Positions 43,769-52,172 of a DNA stretch of 64,000 nucleotides are shown here, piece after piece. A program made the position numbers and the translations under genes. The stretch spans positions 1-64,000 of the forward strand of contig CALRXS010000017.1 in NCBI GenBank assembly GCA_943372195.1. Reading direction: 5' to 3'. The notes beneath the pieces were generated by a model. That model ran no database searches, had not been told where the DNA came from, and worked only from the letters and a program-made list of their open reading frames with translations. The stretch comes from JAEYZM01 sp943372195 (lineage in GTDB: Bacteria; Bacteroidota; Bacteroidia; Sphingobacteriales; Sphingobacteriaceae). Numbering within the stretch: the first letter of the stretch is position 1; the number at the start of each line of letters is the position of its first letter.

Positions 43769-44733
43769 ATCGCCGCCCTCGTCGTTTAAGAAAAAATAGT
43801 ATCATCAGAGAGTTAGTTGCTGAAACTAGACTTTCTAAAGAAATGTTTATCTACCCATATTTCGTAGTACCTGGTACTGGTATCAAACACCCTATAGATG
43901 CTATGCCTGGCATCAATCATTTTTCTGTGGATGAGTTGTTGAAAGATGTAGAAGCTGGACTTAAATTTGGCGTAAATAAAATATTATTATTCGGAGTAGG
44001 GGAAGAGAAAACAGAAGATGCTTCATCTGCTTATTCAGATAGATCAGTAGTGGTAAATGCTGTTAAAGCATTGAAAGAAAAATTTGCTGATGAAATTTAT
44101 GTAATTACAGATGTTTGTACATGTGCTTATACAACACACGGACATTGTGGTATCATACATTTAGATTATGTTGCTAACGACCCAACGGTTGAAGTATTAG
44201 TGAAAATGGCTGTTGCACATGCTAAAGCTGGTGCTGATATGGTTGCTCCTTCAGATATGATGGATGGTAGAATACAAGCTATCAGAGAAGGATTAGATGC
44301 AGCTGGATTTGTAAATACAGCTTTAATGTCTTATTCAATTAAATTTGCCGGAGCCTATTATGGTCCCTTTAGAGAAGCAGCTAACTCTGCACCTAACAAA
44401 GGTGATCGTAAATCATATCAAATGGATTTCCGAAATGCAAGAGAAGCAATGTTAGAAGCTGAACTAGATGAAAATGAAGGGGCAGATATTTTAATGGTGA
44501 AACCTGCTTTGGCATATTTAGATGTAATTGCTAACTTGAGAGCTAACACCAATTTGCCAATTGCTTGTTATAATGTATCAGCAGAATACTCAATGGTAAA
44601 AGCTGCTGCAGCGAATGGCTGGATTGATGAACAAAAATTGACATTAGAAAACATGTACGCATTTGCAAGAGCAGGCGCGAACATAATTATTAGTTATCAT
44701 ACGAGAGAGATGTTTGAGAAGGGCTGGATATAA
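43765..44733 (+). CDS. hemB: Delta-aminolevulinic acid dehydratase (porphobilinogen synthase)
   Basis: The 322-residue enzyme condenses two aminolevulinates into porphobilinogen. It has the zinc-type cysteine cluster DVCTCAYTTHGHCG near residues 118-131 (three Cys), the Schiff-base lysines in SIKFAGAYYGPFREA near 193 and MVKPALAYLD near 246. So this is the zinc-dependent form rather than the magnesium-only form. It overlaps hemCD by 4 bases. Confidence 0.95.
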   Translation: MNRRPRRLRKNSIIRELVAETRLSKEMFIYPYFVVPGTGIKHPIDAMPGINHFSVDELLKDVEAGLKFGVNKILLFGVGEEKTEDASSAYSDRSVVVNAVKALKEKFADEIYVITDVCTCAYTTHGHCGIIHLDYVANDPTVEVLVKMAVAHAKAGADMVAPSDMMDGRIQAIREGLDAAGFVNTALMSYSIKFAGAYYGPFREAANSAPNKGDRKSYQMDFRNAREAMLEAELDENEGADILMVKPALAYLDVIANLRANTNLPIACYNVSAEYSMVKAAAANGWIDEQKLTLENMYAFARAGANIIISYHTREMFEKGWI

Positions 44734-44746
44734 AGGTAGTACAAAA

Positions 44747-44774
44747 GTAGCTAGTAGCTAGTAGCTAGATACTT
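44747..44774. repeat. Tandem GTAGCTA heptamers
   Basis: Three perfect GTAGCTA units, then a divergent GATACTT, lie just after the hemB stop. The unit belongs to the same AGCTA/AGTNAC-like group seen at 54030-54064. Confidence 0.75.
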
Positions 44775-44831
44775 GATAAAAAACGAAAAACGGAAAATTG
44801 AAAATAGTACTGTGTCTAATAAGCGTGATCT

Positions 44832-44866
44832 CAGTACTCAATACCCAATACTCAATACAAAATATA
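44832..44866 (+). repeat. Heptameric repeat array (YARTACH type) ahead of hemL
   Basis: CAGTACT, CAATACC, CAATACT, CAATACA and AAATATA follow in 7-base register and end 12 bases before the hemL ATG. Confidence 0.8.
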
Positions 44867-44878
44867 TAGTTTAAAAAT

Positions 44879-46267
44879 ATGCTATCATCTATTAAGAACA
44901 TATTCAAATCAAACAACGAAGAACCAACACCTGTTGTGCCTGGTAATCACAAAGATATTTCTCGAGAGAAGTCTGCAGAATTATTTGAGAAAGCGAAAAA
45001 ATATTTCCCAGGTGGAGTGAATTCTCCTGTGCGTGCATTCAGATCTGTGTACGGTACTCCTCTTTTTATTAAGAAAGGCGATGGATGTCGAGTATGGGAT
45101 GCTGATAACAATGAGTTCATTGATTTCTGCTGCTCTTGGGGTCCGCTTATTCTCGGACATAACAATTCTAAGATCAGAGTGAAAGTGATAGAGGTTGCAC
45201 AAAATGGAATGTCATTTGGTGCGCCAACAGCATTAGAAAATGAATTAGCAGAATTGATTTTATCAAATAATAAATACATTCAGAAATTACGTTTCGTTAG
45301 TTCAGGAACTGAAGCTGTAATGTCGGCTATTCGTTTGGCAAGAGGTTATACTAAAAGAGATAAAATTTTAAAGTTCGAAGGATGTTACCATGGGCATGTT
45401 GATTCACTATTAGTGAAAGCAGGTTCTGGATTAGTGACATTCGGTGAAACAAGTTCTGCGGGTATACCTGAAGCTTATGCTAAAGAAACACTTGTAGTTC
45501 CATTGAATGATAAAGAAGCAGTATTGCAAGCATTCGAGCAATTTAAAGATCAAATTGCCTGTGTAATTATTGAGCCGATACCTGCTAACAACGGATTGTT
45601 ATTGCAAGAGAAATCATTCTTAGAATTTTTAAGAGAAACATGTACAAAAAATAATACGCTGTTATTATTTGATGAAGTTATCTCAGGCTTTAGAGTAGGA
45701 TTCGAGGGAGCTGCTGGTCATTATCAAATTCAACCAGATATTATTACCTATGGTAAAATTATCGGTGGCGGATTACCAGTTGGTGCTTACGGTGCTACAG
45801 AAGAAATTATGAATTGTGTATCACCAGTTGGTGGTGTTTATCAAGCAGGAACTTTATCTGGGAATCCGGTAGCAATGGCTGCTGGTATTGCGCAATTATC
45901 AGAATTAGCGAGTTCAGGATTTTATAAAGAATTAAATAAAAAAACAGAAGAGTTTGTACAAGCGATTCAACGTTATGCTGAATCAAGAGGATATAAGTTT
46001 AAAATATTTAGTGTTGGATCTATCTTTTGGTTGGCATTTACAGATCTTGAAAATGTTCGTAGAGCCGATGAAATTGACCCAGCAAGTATGGAGAAGTTTA
46101 AAGTCTTCCATCGTGAATTATTAAACCGTGGAATTTATTTAGGTCCATCGGGTTATGAAGTAGGCTTCGTTTCAGCTGCTCATACAAAAATTGATTTAGA
46201 AAAAGCTAAACGTGCAATGTTCGAAGCTTTAGAAATAGTATTTGACAGAAAAAATAATGTTGCGTAA
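44879..46267 (+). CDS. hemL: Glutamate-1-semialdehyde 2,1-aminomutase
   Basis: The 462-residue PLP enzyme converts glutamate-1-semialdehyde to aminolevulinate. The family start motif (KSAELFEKAKKYFPGGVNSP) begins only near residue 30; the PLP lysine is in DIITYGKIIGGGLPVGAYG near 298. Residues 1-26 are an extra N-terminal extension rich in Ser, Asn and Pro, which HemL usually lacks; no later in-frame ATG exists before the core. The histidine kinase gene starts 11 bases before its stop. Confidence 0.94.
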   Translation: MLSSIKNIFKSNNEEPTPVVPGNHKDISREKSAELFEKAKKYFPGGVNSPVRAFRSVYGTPLFIKKGDGCRVWDADNNEFIDFCCSWGPLILGHNNSKIRVKVIEVAQNGMSFGAPTALENELAELILSNNKYIQKLRFVSSGTEAVMSAIRLARGYTKRDKILKFEGCYHGHVDSLLVKAGSGLVTFGETSSAGIPEAYAKETLVVPLNDKEAVLQAFEQFKDQIACVIIEPIPANNGLLLQEKSFLEFLRETCTKNNTLLLFDEVISGFRVGFEGAAGHYQIQPDIITYGKIIGGGLPVGAYGATEEIMNCVSPVGGVYQAGTLSGNPVAMAAGIAQLSELASSGFYKELNKKTEEFVQAIQRYAESRGYKFKIFSVGSIFWLAFTDLENVRRADEIDPASMEKFKVFHRELLNRGIYLGPSGYEVGFVSAAHTKIDLEKAKRAMFEALEIVFDRKNNVA

Positions 46268-47120
46268 ACCTATAACCATATTTTACCTCTTATTAATTTA
46301 TGCATTAGCAGAGCTAGTGTGGTGGGGGTATTTATTGGTAAAATCTGAACCTAGTAGAATGGGAATGATTTTAGGTGAAGGCTCTGTATTCTTATTAATA
46401 TTATTAGTTGGAGCTTTCTTCTTTCACAAAGTGATGAAGAAAGAGAGAGCGATGCATATGCAGCAAAGAAATTTCTTATTATCTGTTACGCATGAATTAA
46501 AATCTCCTCTAGCATCCATAAAATTGTATTTACAAACAATTTTAAAACGTGATTTAGAAAAAGAAAAACGTGATCAATTTATTAAAAGCTCTATCGACGA
46601 TATCGGTCGATTAGATGATTTAGTGGAGAATATGCTTTTGGCAAGTAGAATAGAAAATGGAAGTTATTCTTTCCCAAAAGAAATGTTTAGCTTCTCTGAT
46701 TTGCTCGATAATATGACCGATCGTTTAGAAATAAATGTTCAATCGAAACGTACCATTGTTCGTGATATTGACGAACATATTGACTATATCGGTGATCGAT
46801 TTTCTTTAGGATCTTTAGTGAATAATTTATTAGAAAACGCAGTTAAATATTCTATCGATGATTCTAAAGTTTCTATTTCTCTAAAAAAAATAAATGATAA
46901 AATACATTTAAAAATATGTGATGAAGGGGTAGGTATTTCAGAATCTGATAGAACCAAAATATTTGAAAAGTTTTATCGTGTAGGTAATGAAATGACTAGG
47001 AAAACAAAGGGTACTGGACTTGGATTATTTATCGTAAAACAAGTAACCGATAATCATAATGCATTAATAAACATTACATCAAACAGTCCTAAGGGTACTT
47101 GTTTTGAAATAATATTTTAA
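46257..47120 (+). CDS. Sensor histidine kinase with two membrane helices
   Basis: The 287-residue kinase has two membrane helices at about 5-25 and 37-55 separated by only about 12 residues, so it lacks a periplasmic sensor domain and belongs to the intramembrane-sensing style. Then follow the H box SVTHELKSPLASIK near 75, N box NLLENAVKYS near 190, G1 DEGVGIS near 220 and G2 KGTGLGLFIV near 246. The ATG at 46257 is chosen over a TTG five codons upstream. It overlaps hemL by 11 bases and is followed 2 bases later by its regulator. Confidence 0.9.
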   Translation: MLRKPITIFYLLLIYALAELVWWGYLLVKSEPSRMGMILGEGSVFLLILLVGAFFFHKVMKKERAMHMQQRNFLLSVTHELKSPLASIKLYLQTILKRDLEKEKRDQFIKSSIDDIGRLDDLVENMLLASRIENGSYSFPKEMFSFSDLLDNMTDRLEINVQSKRTIVRDIDEHIDYIGDRFSLGSLVNNLLENAVKYSIDDSKVSISLKKINDKIHLKICDEGVGISESDRTKIFEKFYRVGNEMTRKTKGTGLGLFIVKQVTDNHNALINITSNSPKGTCFEIIF

Positions 47121-47122
47121 AT

Positions 47123-47818
47123 ATGGCAGCGTATAGAATTTTACTCGTTGAAGATGAAGAACACTTACTAGAGGCTTTGAAATTAAACCTCGAGTTAGAA
47201 GGTTATCATGTAACTACCGCAACCGATGGTAAAAAAGCATTGAAAGCTTTTAAAGAAGAACGATTGAATTTAGTAATACTAGATGTGATGTTACCAGAGA
47301 TCGACGGATTCAAAGTAGCTGAGACTATACGTTTAGAAAATTCTGAAGTGCCAATACTTTTCTTAACAGCAAAGAATACTTCTGAAGATAGAGTAGCCGG
47401 ATTAAAGCGTGGTGCTGATGATTATTTAACAAAGCCTTTCAATTTAGAAGAACTTATTTTACGAGTAGGAATTCTAGTAAAACGTAGTCTCAAAAATGAT
47501 GAGCAAAAGCAATTAAATAGCTATAAGATTGGTGATAAGACTATCAATTTTAACAACTACGAATTAACAGATGATGCTGGTACTGTTACACCGCTTACTA
47601 AGAAAGAAACCATGCTGCTAAAATTATTAATCGAGAGAAAAGGTGAAGCTGTATCTCGCGAAACAATTTTAGAAACAGTATGGAACTATGATGTGTACCC
47701 ATCAACTCGTACTATCGATAATTTTATTTTATCGTTTAGAAAATATTTTGAAAACGACTCAAAACACCCGAAGCATTTTCATTCTATTAGGGGTGTCGGC
47801 TACAAATTCACAGACTAA
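47123..47818 (+). CDS. OmpR/PhoB family response regulator
   Basis: The 231-residue protein has a receiver domain with EDEEH near residue 10, phosphoacceptor Asp in LVILDVMLPEIDG near 53 and Lys in DDYLTKPFN near 104, and a C-terminal winged-helix DNA-binding domain (about 130-231, with TLTKKETMLLKLL-like and RTIDNFILSFRKYF segments). It pairs with the preceding kinase. Being embedded among heme genes suggests, but does not prove, control of tetrapyrrole or envelope functions. Confidence 0.93.
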   Translation: MAAYRILLVEDEEHLLEALKLNLELEGYHVTTATDGKKALKAFKEERLNLVILDVMLPEIDGFKVAETIRLENSEVPILFLTAKNTSEDRVAGLKRGADDYLTKPFNLEELILRVGILVKRSLKNDEQKQLNSYKIGDKTINFNNYELTDDAGTVTPLTKKETMLLKLLIERKGEAVSRETILETVWNYDVYPSTRTIDNFILSFRKYFENDSKHPKHFHSIRGVGYKFTD

Positions 47819-47848
47819 TTAGCCAATATGTCAATTAGCCAATTAGCC
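47817..47848. repeat. Octameric tandem repeat AATTAGCC
   Basis: Four 8-base units (AATTAGCC, AATATGTC, AATTAGCC, AATTAGCC) begin on the stop codon of the regulator gene. The period is 8 rather than 7. Confidence 0.65.
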
Positions 47849-47853
47849 AATGA

Positions 47854-47916
47854 TAGTACCCAATACCCAGTACTCAGTACCCAGTACATAATACTTAATA
47901 CATAATACTTAATACA
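47854..47916 (+). repeat. Heptameric repeat array (YARTACH type) ahead of hemE
   Basis: Nine uninterrupted 7-mers: TAGTACC, CAATACC, CAGTACT, CAGTACC, CAGTACA, TAATACT, TAATACA, TAATACT, TAATACA. The array ends 4 bases before the hemE ATG. It grades from a CC/CT-rich left half to a TA-rich right half, as does the array before parE. Confidence 0.88.
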
Positions 47917-47920
47917 ATAA

Positions 47921-48946
47921 ATGAAAAACCTATTTTTAAACGCCGCTTGGTCTAAGCCTACAGAAAGACCACCAGTATGGATGATGAGACAAGCTGGTAG
48001 ATTTATGAAAGAATATTGGGAGATAAAAAACAAATATTCTTTCTTAGAAATGTGCAAGACTCCTGAAATTGCTGCAGATGTAACCATGTTACCAATCGAT
48101 TTATTAGATGTAGATGCTGCAATTTTATTTTCAGATATTTTAGTGACAGCTGAAGCAATGGGCGGACAATTATCATTCGAAGCGGGTGTTGGTCCTACTT
48201 TCGCAAACCCCGTTAGATCTGAAGCCGACATTAATGCATTATTAGTTGATGGAACCGAAGATCGATTGAAATATGTTGCTGATGCAATAAAAGTAATTCA
48301 ACAAAGATTGAATGGCTCTAAGCCATTAATCGGTTTCGCCGGTGCTCCATTCACTGTAATGAGTTATTTAATTGAAGGTGGTTCTTCTAAAGATTTTAAA
48401 AAGACTAAACTCTTTATTCATAATCAACCTGAACTAGCACATAAACTTTTGCAGAAGATTGCAGATGTAACCATCATCTATCTTAATATGCAAATTGCTG
48501 CTGGTGTAAATGCTCTGCAATTATTTGACTCATGGGCTACAGCCTTGGCATGGGATGATTACAAAGAATTTTCTCACCAATACAATCAAAAAATTATTGC
48601 TAGTCTAAATAGAACTAACATCCCGATTATATCTTTCTGTAAAGGTAGTTCAGTGTTCGCGCCATTAATGGCAGAAGCTAAGCCTGATGTGATTTCAATT
48701 GATTGGAATGTTGATTTATTAGACATGAAAAATAGATTACCAAAAAATATCGCAGTACAAGGTAATTTAGATCCTTTCGTTTTATATGCCGATAAAAAAG
48801 TAATCAAAGAAAGAATTCATAAATTGTTTGATCGCATGAAAGGTACTGATGGTTTTATCTTTAACCTCGGACATGGTATTATGCCAGATATACCTTTCGA
48901 AAATGTGAAGTATGCAATCGAGGTAGTGAAAGAATACAGATACTAA
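47921..48946 (+). CDS. hemE: Uroporphyrinogen decarboxylase
   Basis: The 341-residue enzyme converts uroporphyrinogen III to coproporphyrinogen III. It has the N-terminal signature PPVWMMRQAGRFMKEY near residues 17-32, ILFSDILVTAEAMG near 67, FAGAPFTVMSYLIEGG near 140 and NLGHGIMPDIP near 315. The start codon is preceded by the repeat array rather than a ribosome site. It completes the set of enzymes from glutamyl-tRNA to coproporphyrinogen III in this cluster. Confidence 0.95.
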   Translation: MKNLFLNAAWSKPTERPPVWMMRQAGRFMKEYWEIKNKYSFLEMCKTPEIAADVTMLPIDLLDVDAAILFSDILVTAEAMGGQLSFEAGVGPTFANPVRSEADINALLVDGTEDRLKYVADAIKVIQQRLNGSKPLIGFAGAPFTVMSYLIEGGSSKDFKKTKLFIHNQPELAHKLLQKIADVTIIYLNMQIAAGVNALQLFDSWATALAWDDYKEFSHQYNQKIIASLNRTNIPIISFCKGSSVFAPLMAEAKPDVISIDWNVDLLDMKNRLPKNIAVQGNLDPFVLYADKKVIKERIHKLFDRMKGTDGFIFNLGHGIMPDIPFENVKYAIEVVKEYRY

Positions 48947-48967
48947 AAGAAAAAGGTTTAATGAAAA

Positions 48968-49909
48968 TTAACTCCTTTCTTGTTTTAAATAAGAGCCTTG
49001 TTCGACTCCATTCTTTACAATTATTTTATCAATCATCGATTGTATTACGGCTTTCTTATAACCCCAATTCGGCGCAATCAACATGTCTTGATCTGAAAGT
49101 CCGAACAATCGTTGTATAATCACATCATCTCTCAATCTCGGTATAAATTCAGAAAGAAACTCTGCATACTCTTCTAATTCGAATAATTTAAAAGGTTCAC
49201 GCTTATAATGAACTCCCATAATAGAGCCTTCAACAATATGTAAGTGATGAAGCTTTATATATTTAATCTGCTTGTATTTATTGACAACATCAGCATAGGC
49301 TAACATCATCTCTCTAGTCTCCCAAGGGAATCCGAAAATAGAATGAACACATACCTCAACTTTTGAATTTTCAAATAATGCCAAAGCATTTTCTAAATCT
49401 TCGTGTGTGCAACCTCTATTGATTTGACCGAGAGTTTCGTTATAAATAGATTCCATACCCATCTCAATGTCAACATCGAATTTATCGGTATAGCTCTCTA
49501 ATAGTTTTGCTTTTTCTGCATCAATACAATCGGGGCGAGTGCCTATTGATAGACCTACGATGTCTTCAGTATAATAAGATAAGGCTTCATCATACATCAT
49601 TTTTAAAAAATGAGTAGGGGCGTAGGTATTTGTATTAGGTTGGAAGTAAACGATGATTTTATCGGCTCTGTAATTCTCTTTCGCTTGTCGAATACCTTTT
49701 TGCATCTGTTCTTTAATGCTAGGCATACTACGTGCAGTTTCTGGCGTAAATGAATCTACATTGCAATAAGTACATCCACCATAACCTTTAGAACCATCGC
49801 GATTTGGGCAAGTAAATCCACCATCAACTATAACTTTAAATACTCTTTGTCCTTTGTATTTTTTAGCTAAGTGATTACTATAAGAATTATAGCCTCTAAC
49901 ATCCTTCAT
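48968..49909 (-). CDS. Radical SAM protein, TIGR01212/YhcC family
   Basis: The 313-residue protein has the unusual cluster motif of this family, CPNRDGSKGYGGCTYC near residues 33-48, with a long first spacing instead of CxxxCxxC. YFQPNTNTYAP near 105, SIGTRPDC near 140 and GMESIYNETLGQINRG near 172 agree with YhcC. Homologues are linked to fermentative metabolism, but no reaction is established. Its promoter element lies unusually close to the ATG. Confidence 0.88.
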   Translation of the reverse strand: MKDVRGYNSYSNHLAKKYKGQRVFKVIVDGGFTCPNRDGSKGYGGCTYCNVDSFTPETARSMPSIKEQMQKGIRQAKENYRADKIIVYFQPNTNTYAPTHFLKMMYDEALSYYTEDIVGLSIGTRPDCIDAEKAKLLESYTDKFDVDIEMGMESIYNETLGQINRGCTHEDLENALALFENSKVEVCVHSIFGFPWETREMMLAYADVVNKYKQIKYIKLHHLHIVEGSIMGVHYKREPFKLFELEEYAEFLSEFIPRLRDDVIIQRLFGLSDQDMLIAPNWGYKKAVIQSMIDKIIVKNGVEQGSYLKQERS

Positions 49910-49913
49910 CGTG

Positions 49914-49921
49914 CAAAGATA
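49914..49921 (-). promoter_or_regulatory. TATCTTTG -7 element directly before the yhcC-like start
   Basis: Exact TAnnTTTG on the minus strand, ending 4 bases before the ATG at 49909. Transcription should begin at or within a base or two of the start codon, which predicts a leaderless mRNA. Confidence 0.5.
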
Positions 49922-49933
49922 GCAAGCTAAATC

Positions 49934-51055
49934 TTATTTCGACTTATTTTTCGCTAAATCAAACTGATTTCTGTAAGTCAGAAATAAACTGTTTGAAAAC
50001 TCAAACTGCGGATTGTTTAAATCAAAATAGGGTTCTAATCTAGACGATATACTGAACTGATCATTAATTTCATAATCAGAAATTAAACGGATAAACAATA
50101 GCTTTCGCTCTGTACTGAAAAAGTTCTCGTTATTGATTTGTGTCGATGCCGATTGATACAAGGGTGCACCATGTACACCAACGAAATTATTTCCTTGCCA
50201 ATAGGTAGTACTCAATGAGGTATGTCCGAATTTCCAACCTAATGTTGCCAATATTCCATAGCCATTATCTTTAGGGTAAACTTTGGTATTCGAATAATCT
50301 AAATAGCCCATGATATGAGACTCTAACCATACATAATGATCTTTCTTCTCATTGTATAAGTATTTATAATCAATGCCTATACTACTATTAAACAATGTGA
50401 TTAAAGTTCTATCTGGGGTATCAATTTGTCCGCCTTTATGATAAGCAAACACCGAAACCGGAATCTCAATTTTATGCTTTCTATCATTCAATAATTTATA
50501 GTCAATATGAAATCCGCCAGAAACCTCTTCTTGTGTCGGAGAAATTTTATAAATCATCTTCTCCCAATTGATCCATGCATCAAACTTTAAATTACTATCG
50601 GTATAAATAAATTGATTTCCGAATTCTAAATTATTGTAAATAATTCGATCATAATTATACATTGGCTCTGGCATGCGGTGCATAATATTACCGTTTAATT
50701 TACCAGCAATTATTTGCCATTTCCCCGGATGGTAGTTAATGGTAAAAGTTGGTTGTTCTTCATAAATTCCGCCACGACCATAGTCTTGTCTAATGAATAA
50801 GCCAGCTCGTAAGCTTAATTTTTTATCTGCATTGTATATAAACTCCGGATGTAAAATACTTCCGAAATAGGTTAGTCCGTCGGCAAATTTGTTGAAGTAC
50901 TCATAATTTCTCATGTAATTATGATTGTAAACATTCAACTGAAATTTCGAGTCAGTGTAAGTAATATTATTTTCTAGCAAGCGATTATTGACTTGCGAGA
51001 AAACAAAATAGGTACTCAACTGAATGAATAATAGGGTAAAGAAGATTCTCTTCAT
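49934..51055 (-). CDS. Predicted outer-membrane beta-barrel protein, unknown
   Basis: The 373-residue protein has a signal peptide at residues 1-20 (FFTLLFIQLSTYFVFSQ) and many alternating amphipathic strands rich in Tyr, Trp and Phe (such as KLSLRAGLFIRQDYGRGG and KWQIIAGKLNG), as expected for an outer-membrane barrel of 14 or more strands. I do not recognise a named family, and no transport motif is visible. It starts on the strand opposite to the region's kinase genes and precedes the radical SAM gene by 24 bases. Confidence 0.7.
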   Translation of the reverse strand: MKRIFFTLLFIQLSTYFVFSQVNNRLLENNITYTDSKFQLNVYNHNYMRNYEYFNKFADGLTYFGSILHPEFIYNADKKLSLRAGLFIRQDYGRGGIYEEQPTFTINYHPGKWQIIAGKLNGNIMHRMPEPMYNYDRIIYNNLEFGNQFIYTDSNLKFDAWINWEKMIYKISPTQEEVSGGFHIDYKLLNDRKHKIEIPVSVFAYHKGGQIDTPDRTLITLFNSSIGIDYKYLYNEKKDHYVWLESHIMGYLDYSNTKVYPKDNGYGILATLGWKFGHTSLSTTYWQGNNFVGVHGAPLYQSASTQINNENFFSTERKLLFIRLISDYEINDQFSISSRLEPYFDLNNPQFEFSNSLFLTYRNQFDLAKNKSK

Positions 51056-51086
51056 TTTACTAAAATAGTAAAATAGAGAAATAAAA

Positions 51087-51109
51087 AAGGCTTAAATTAA
51101 TTAAGCCTT
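51087..51109 (-). terminator. Terminator overlapping the stop of the SRPBCC gene
   Basis: AAGGCTTAA (51087-51095) pairs with TTAAGCCTT (51101-51109); on the minus strand the stem is followed by a T run. The stop codon itself lies in the stem. Confidence 0.7.
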
Positions 51110-51571
51110 GTATTTTCCGAAGAACTCATCAATCTTAATGGTTCTATAATCGAATATTTTCTTCACTTCAGATTCCACTAAAATGCTATTAGCAATTCTA
51201 CCAATGAAGCCGAAAGGTATTGCATAATTAACGATGTCGATCATTTCTACCCCACCTTCAATTTCTTTGAAATGATGTTGATGATGCCACATAGCATATG
51301 GTCCGAATCTTTGTTCATCGACGAAATATTTATGTTGCTCTACATGAGTAATTTCTGTGCACCAGTCGAGGGGTATGCCTAAAAGCGGACTCACTTTATA
51401 GGTAATTAACATACCAGGGTACATTTTTTCATCGTTATAAGTAGAAGTAATGATAAAGCCCATGTGTTCTGGAGTTATTTTCGCCAAATTTTTTGGCGAA
51501 GAAAAAAAGTCCCAAGCTTTCTCAATACTTATCGGCACATTTTGCTTAAATATCTGTGTATAAATTTTCAT
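51101..51571 (-). CDS. SRPBCC (START-like) family protein
   Basis: The 156-residue protein has the helix-grip fold pattern of the polyketide cyclase/ligand-binding SRPBCC group: SIEKAWDFFSSPKNLAKITP near residues 16-35, LLGIPLDWCTEITHVEQHKYFVDEQ in the centre, and HHQHHFKEIEGGVEMIDIVNYAIPFG in spaced form near 98-120. Such proteins bind hydrophobic ligands; the ligand is unknown. It is a single-gene unit. Confidence 0.82.
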   Translation of the reverse strand: MKIYTQIFKQNVPISIEKAWDFFSSPKNLAKITPEHMGFIITSTYNDEKMYPGMLITYKVSPLLGIPLDWCTEITHVEQHKYFVDEQRFGPYAMWHHQHHFKEIEGGVEMIDIVNYAIPFGFIGRIANSILVESEVKKIFDYRTIKIDEFFGKYKA

Positions 51572-51672
51572 ATCATGTTAACACGACTTTTTATTCATTG
51601 TTTTATTTTTGGCATTTCAATTTTTAGCCATTATTAATGATTAACTTGAAAGTATTATTTTAATCTAACAAC

Positions 51673-52170
51673 ATGAAAAACATAATAATAACCATCGCAC
51701 TAGTCATCACTAGTACTTTCGCAATTGCCCAGGGCAGATTGACGAAAGGTCAAAATCAATTAAACGCCGGTTTCGGGTTCTCAGGCTGGGGCTTACCAGT
51801 TTATGTAGGCTTTGATCATGGGGTAGGTAAAGAGATAACTATAGGAGCAGAAGCATCTTTCAGATCTTACAGAGAAAGTTTTAAAACTGTAAATTATAGT
51901 CATACCATATTTGGCTTCTCAGTTAACGGCAACTATCACTTCAATACATTATTAGACATAGATGAAGAATGGGACGTTTATGCAGGCTTAAACGTAGGTT
52001 TCTACTCATGGAGTTCGCCGAATGGTTACCCAGGTAATTACAACTCAGGACTTGACCCTGGCGCACAAGTAGGAGGTAGATACTTCTTCAATTCAAGAAC
52101 AGGTATCAACTTAGAATTTGGTGGTGGTAATGTCACTGGTGGTAAAATTGGAATTACCCACAGATTCTAA
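51673..52170 (+). CDS. Small outer-membrane beta-barrel protein
   Basis: The 165-residue protein has a signal peptide at residues 1-19 (ITIALVITSTFAIAQ) and then alternating strands (LNAGFGFSGWGLPVYVGFDHG, EWDVYAGLNVGFYSW), ending in GKIGITHRF with the C-terminal aromatic residue typical for outer-membrane barrels. It is about the size of an 8-stranded OmpA/OmpX-like barrel. No specific function is visible. It converges on the YkuK-like gene with a 2-base gap. Confidence 0.75.
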   Translation: MKNIIITIALVITSTFAIAQGRLTKGQNQLNAGFGFSGWGLPVYVGFDHGVGKEITIGAEASFRSYRESFKTVNYSHTIFGFSVNGNYHFNTLLDIDEEWDVYAGLNVGFYSWSSPNGYPGNYNSGLDPGAQVGGRYFFNSRTGINLEFGGGNVTGGKIGITHRF

Positions 52171-52172
52171 TT

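Noticed and set aside
47854..47916. CRISPR array
   Set aside because: The repeat units are 7 bases, contiguous and have no unique spacers, and no cas gene is near.
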